DNA of 8,356 nucleotides from Methylococcaceae bacterium (GTDB lineage Bacteria > Pseudomonadota > Gammaproteobacteria > Methylococcales > Methylomonadaceae), in NCBI GenBank assembly GCA_013140465.1, contig JABFST010000270.1:1-8356 (forward strand), read 5' to 3'. Made by a program: the position numbers and the translations under genes. The notes below the pieces were generated by a model, which saw only the letters and a program-made list of their open reading frames with translations, was not told where the DNA came from and ran no database searches. How positions within the stretch are numbered: the stretch's first letter is position 1; the number at the start of each line of letters is the position of its first letter. Below, one piece after another: positions 5,678 through 8,356 of this stretch.

Positions 5678-8356
5678 GCTCATCGTTTTTATCATCACGC
5701 TATTGCTAGGGCCGCTAGCCTACGCTGCGCCCACAAAAGTCAGCTTATTGCTGGGCGATGCCGATTCGCGCCCAGCGGTGTTGGCACTAAAAGCCCTAAA
5801 ACAATCAACCGAATTAGGTGAGCTGGAGGTGCGGATTTATCCCACCACCACCTTAAGCAAAACCAAAAAAGACTTTTTACAACAATCGCAAATTGTCATT
5901 ATCCAAATATTAGGATCGCAGCTGTTCAGTGCCGTACAACAAGACCTGGTTGCCGCCATCCACGCGGGCGGCAAAGTGTATGCCTTATATCCAGATAGCG
6001 CACCCTTGTCTGCCGACAAAAAAGCCCTAGGCTTGTTGGTAGATGACACCGCCTTGGCCTATTACCGTGCGGGCGGACAAGAAAACCTAAGCAACATGCT
6101 GCATTACCTGATTGCCAAAGAACAAGGCCAAACCCTTAACCTGCCGCCGCCCAAACCCTTGCCAGAACAAGGCATCTACCATGCGGGTGACGGCAAAGTG
6201 TATACCGACTTTGAGCAATACCAACAGCAATGCACCGATTGCTTAGCAGATAAACCTTGGGTAGGCATCCATTTTGGGCGCAGCAACTTAAGCTCAGGGC
6301 AAATGGCAACAGTAGATGCCTTGGCTATTGCCTTAAAGCAACAAGGCTACAACGCCTTGCCCGTGTTTGGCTATCCACCCGAAACCGCGTTAGCACGCTA
6401 TTTTTTAAGCCCCGACGGCAACAGCCGAGTGACCGCCATTATTGGCCTAAGCTTAAAAATTGGCGTGACACCCGCAACCACCGCCGTGTTAGAAAAATTA
6501 GCCGTCCCTGTCATTAACGCGATTACCTTGTCTAACCAAAGCCAAATCGAATGGCAAGCATCAAAAGTCGGCTTGGATGTGGCAGAACGCAGCTGGCAAA
6601 TTGCGGGTGCCGAACTGGGCGGCTTAGTCGCGCCCACCGTGATTGCCAGCAAAGAACATCTGATTGATGCCGAAACAGGCTTAACCTATATCGAAGAACA
6701 TCCTATTACCGAACGGGTACAACGCCTGGTCGCGCGTATCCACCAATGGTCGGCGTTGCAGACGACTCCCAACCACGACAAACGCATCGCCTTGTTGTAT
6801 TACAACTATCCGCCCGGTAAAGAAAACATCGGGGCTTCGTATTTAAATGTGTTGCCAGAAAGCCTATGGCAATTGCTGCAACGCTTAAAAGCCGAAGGCT
6901 ATGACCTAAGCCATGCGCCTGAAAGCAAAGCCGCATTGTTTGATGATGTGCATAACTTTGGCACTAACATCAACAAGCCGGACAAAGCCGCATTAGCACG
7001 CTTGGTCAAATCGGGACATGCGGCCTTGTTTCCTGTGTCCGAGTATCAAAAATGGTTTGCCAAAATGCCCAAACCATTGCGCGATAAAATGGTTAAAGAC
7101 TGGGGCGAACCCGAAAACAGCGAAATAATGGTCTGGCGCGATGACCAAAACATCCCCTATTTTGTATTTCCCCAACTCCGTTACGGCAATATCGTATTAA
7201 CGCCGCAACCTACCCGAGGCTGGGAACAAGATGTCAAAAAACTCTACCACGATGTCACCGTCGCCCCGCACCACCAATATGTCGCCCTGTATCTGTGGTT
7301 ACAACACAGCTTTGCCGCCCATGCCATTACCCATATCGGCACACATGGCTCTATAGAATGGCTGTCCGGCAAAGAAGTTGGCTTAAGTGATGCCGATCCG
7401 GCAGAAGTGATGATAGGTTCATTACCCCACTTGTACCTGTACATCATGGATGACGTAGGCGAAGCCCTGCAAGCCAAGCGGCGCAGTATGGCGGTCATCA
7501 TAGACCACTTGACCCCGCCTTTTGACAAAGCGGGTATGCAAGGCGAATTAAAAGAACTGGCTGGGCGCATTAACGACTACAGCGTCGCCAAAGACAAAAG
7601 CAGCACGGCAGCGGCTAACCAATTGCGGCAACTCAACGAACAGGCCGCAAAAACCGGGATCTTAAAAGATTTAAACCTGACCAGCATCAGCACCGACGAA
7701 CAAATCGAAGAACTCGAACATTACCTAAAAGAAATTGCCGAAAAAGCCGCCCCGTTTGGCTTGCACACCTTTGGCGTAGCGCCCACCGCCGCATTGCGGC
7801 AAAAAACCGCCGAAGCCATCTTGTCTTTAGACAATAGCGTGTCTGCGGCGGAACGCCCGCAGCACATCACCGCCTTGGCGAATACCCTTGCTGCCAGCGC
7901 AGAGGCCGAACTGAACGCCTTTAGTGCGGGCTTGCAAGGCAAATATATCCTACCTGGCCTAGGGGCAGACCCTTTACGCAACCCGGGTGCATTGCCCACA
8001 GGCCGCGATGTCTATGGCTTTGATCCCAGCCGTATGCCGTCACCCGCCGCCTACCAGCAAGGCGCAACATTGGCGCAGGACTTAATAAAAACCTACCAAA
8101 ACCAGCATGGGCAATACCCCGACAAACTGACGTTTAACCTATGGGGAGTAGAAAGCTCGCGCCACGAAGGGGTGATGGAAAGCCAAATTTTTGAGCTGCT
8201 GGGGGTAACGCCGATATGGGATGCACGCGGGCGGGTTTCTAGGGTAAAAGCCATCGCACGCGAGCAACTTAGCCACCCCCGTATTGATGTCACCATCGTA
8301 CCGTCGGGCCTGTACCGCGACTTATTCGGCAACTTAATCAAACTGCTGGATAACGC
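5661..8356 (+). CDS. cobN: CobN-family chelatase large subunit with signal peptide, HmuS-like (3' end beyond window)
   Basis: Large tetrapyrrole metal-chelatase subunit of the CobN/BchH/HmuS superfamily; 898 codons are visible with no stop, and CobN proteins usually run to 1100-1400 residues. Residues 1-22 form a signal peptide: KNK, a hydrophobic IVFIITLLLGPLA core, and cleavage at AYA before APTKVS. Unlike biosynthetic CobN, this one should act in the periplasm. Landmarks are a Rossmann-like N-domain; a CxxC (C191, C194); VGIHFGRSNLSSGQ (from 201); YYNYPPGKENIGAS (380-393); the signature HIGTHGSIEWLSGK (558-571) with H558, H562 and E566; LPTGRDVYGFDP; and LWGVESSRHEG. Biosynthetic CobN usually has HxGKHGNxEWLPGK, so THGS and LSGK are differences; THGS recalls HmuS. 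ATG 5661 is the only start that gives the signal peptide, and it overlaps DUF2149 by 17 nt. CobN normally needs a CobS/CobT ATPase; none is present here. It could insert a metal, remove iron from haem, or process a corrinoid. Family assignment is firm; substrate and direction are not. Confidence 0.92.
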   Translation, partial: MCLKNKLIVFIITLLLGPLAYAAPTKVSLLLGDADSRPAVLALKALKQSTELGELEVRIYPTTTLSKTKKDFLQQSQIVIIQILGSQLFSAVQQDLVAAIHAGGKVYALYPDSAPLSADKKALGLLVDDTALAYYRAGGQENLSNMLHYLIAKEQGQTLNLPPPKPLPEQGIYHAGDGKVYTDFEQYQQQCTDCLADKPWVGIHFGRSNLSSGQMATVDALAIALKQQGYNALPVFGYPPETALARYFLSPDGNSRVTAIIGLSLKIGVTPATTAVLEKLAVPVINAITLSNQSQIEWQASKVGLDVAERSWQIAGAELGGLVAPTVIASKEHLIDAETGLTYIEEHPITERVQRLVARIHQWSALQTTPNHDKRIALLYYNYPPGKENIGASYLNVLPESLWQLLQRLKAEGYDLSHAPESKAALFDDVHNFGTNINKPDKAALARLVKSGHAALFPVSEYQKWFAKMPKPLRDKMVKDWGEPENSEIMVWRDDQNIPYFVFPQLRYGNIVLTPQPTRGWEQDVKKLYHDVTVAPHHQYVALYLWLQHSFAAHAITHIGTHGSIEWLSGKEVGLSDADPAEVMIGSLPHLYLYIMDDVGEALQAKRRSMAVIIDHLTPPFDKAGMQGELKELAGRINDYSVAKDKSSTAAANQLRQLNEQAAKTGILKDLNLTSISTDEQIEELEHYLKEIAEKAAPFGLHTFGVAPTAALRQKTAEAILSLDNSVSAAERPQHITALANTLAASAEAELNAFSAGLQGKYILPGLGADPLRNPGALPTGRDVYGFDPSRMPSPAAYQQGATLAQDLIKTYQNQHGQYPDKLTFNLWGVESSRHEGVMESQIFELLGVTPIWDARGRVSRVKAIAREQLSHPRIDVTIVPSGLYRDLFGNLIKLLDN

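Noticed and set aside
7244..7570. 108-codon minus-strand frame and other minus-strand frames across 5837-8341
   Set aside because: All are antisense to a continuous, family-consistent CobN-like frame.

Overview
The window comes from a Gram-negative bacterium. It encodes two outer-membrane TonB-dependent receptors with Sec signal peptides and an inner-membrane ExbB-type proton channel. Moderate GC, ordinary codon use and tightly packed operon structure fit a gammaproteobacterium, possibly a methanotroph-like lineage. That placement is an impression, because no taxonomic marker gene is present. All genes lie on the + strand.

Layout. (1) 12-2185: a TonB-dependent receptor whose signal-peptide start (12-206) and plug/barrel body (182-2185) are in different frames, so the gene looks broken by a small indel near 174-183. 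(2) 2186-2344: an intergenic stretch with a perfect 12-bp inverted repeat (2209-2220 / 2238-2249) that could be a hairpin or an operator. (3) 2345-4705: a second, intact TonB-dependent receptor of the BtuB/HmuR-like type. (4) 4725-5339: a MotA/TolQ/ExbB-family proton-channel protein. (5) 5336-5677: a DUF2149 protein with an ExbD-like single membrane helix and an Asp at its start. (6) 5661 to the window end: a large CobN-family chelatase subunit that begins with a clear signal peptide and runs off the 3' edge (898 codons visible). No complete ORF spans this last gene because its stop lies outside the window, but it is open throughout.

How they may work together. Genes 3-6 form a compact operon: gaps of 19 nt, then overlaps of 4 and 17 nt. 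The set receptor + ExbB-like + DUF2149 + exported CobN-like protein recurs in other bacteria. As I recall, it corresponds to hmuR/hmuU/hmuV/hmuS of Bacteroidota haem-acquisition operons and to a related Pseudomonas cluster. The likely sequence of events is that an outer-membrane receptor imports a metal-tetrapyrrole or metal chelate. A periplasmic CobN/HmuS-like protein then acts on it, removing or inserting the metal. The ExbB-like/DUF2149 pair supplies proton-motive energy. No AAA+ ATPase partner (CobS/CobT or ChlI/ChlD) is seen, so the most interesting idea is a proton-motive-force-driven periplasmic chelatase or dechelatase. The substrate (haem, cobalamin/corrinoid, another metal chelate) cannot be decided from this sequence.
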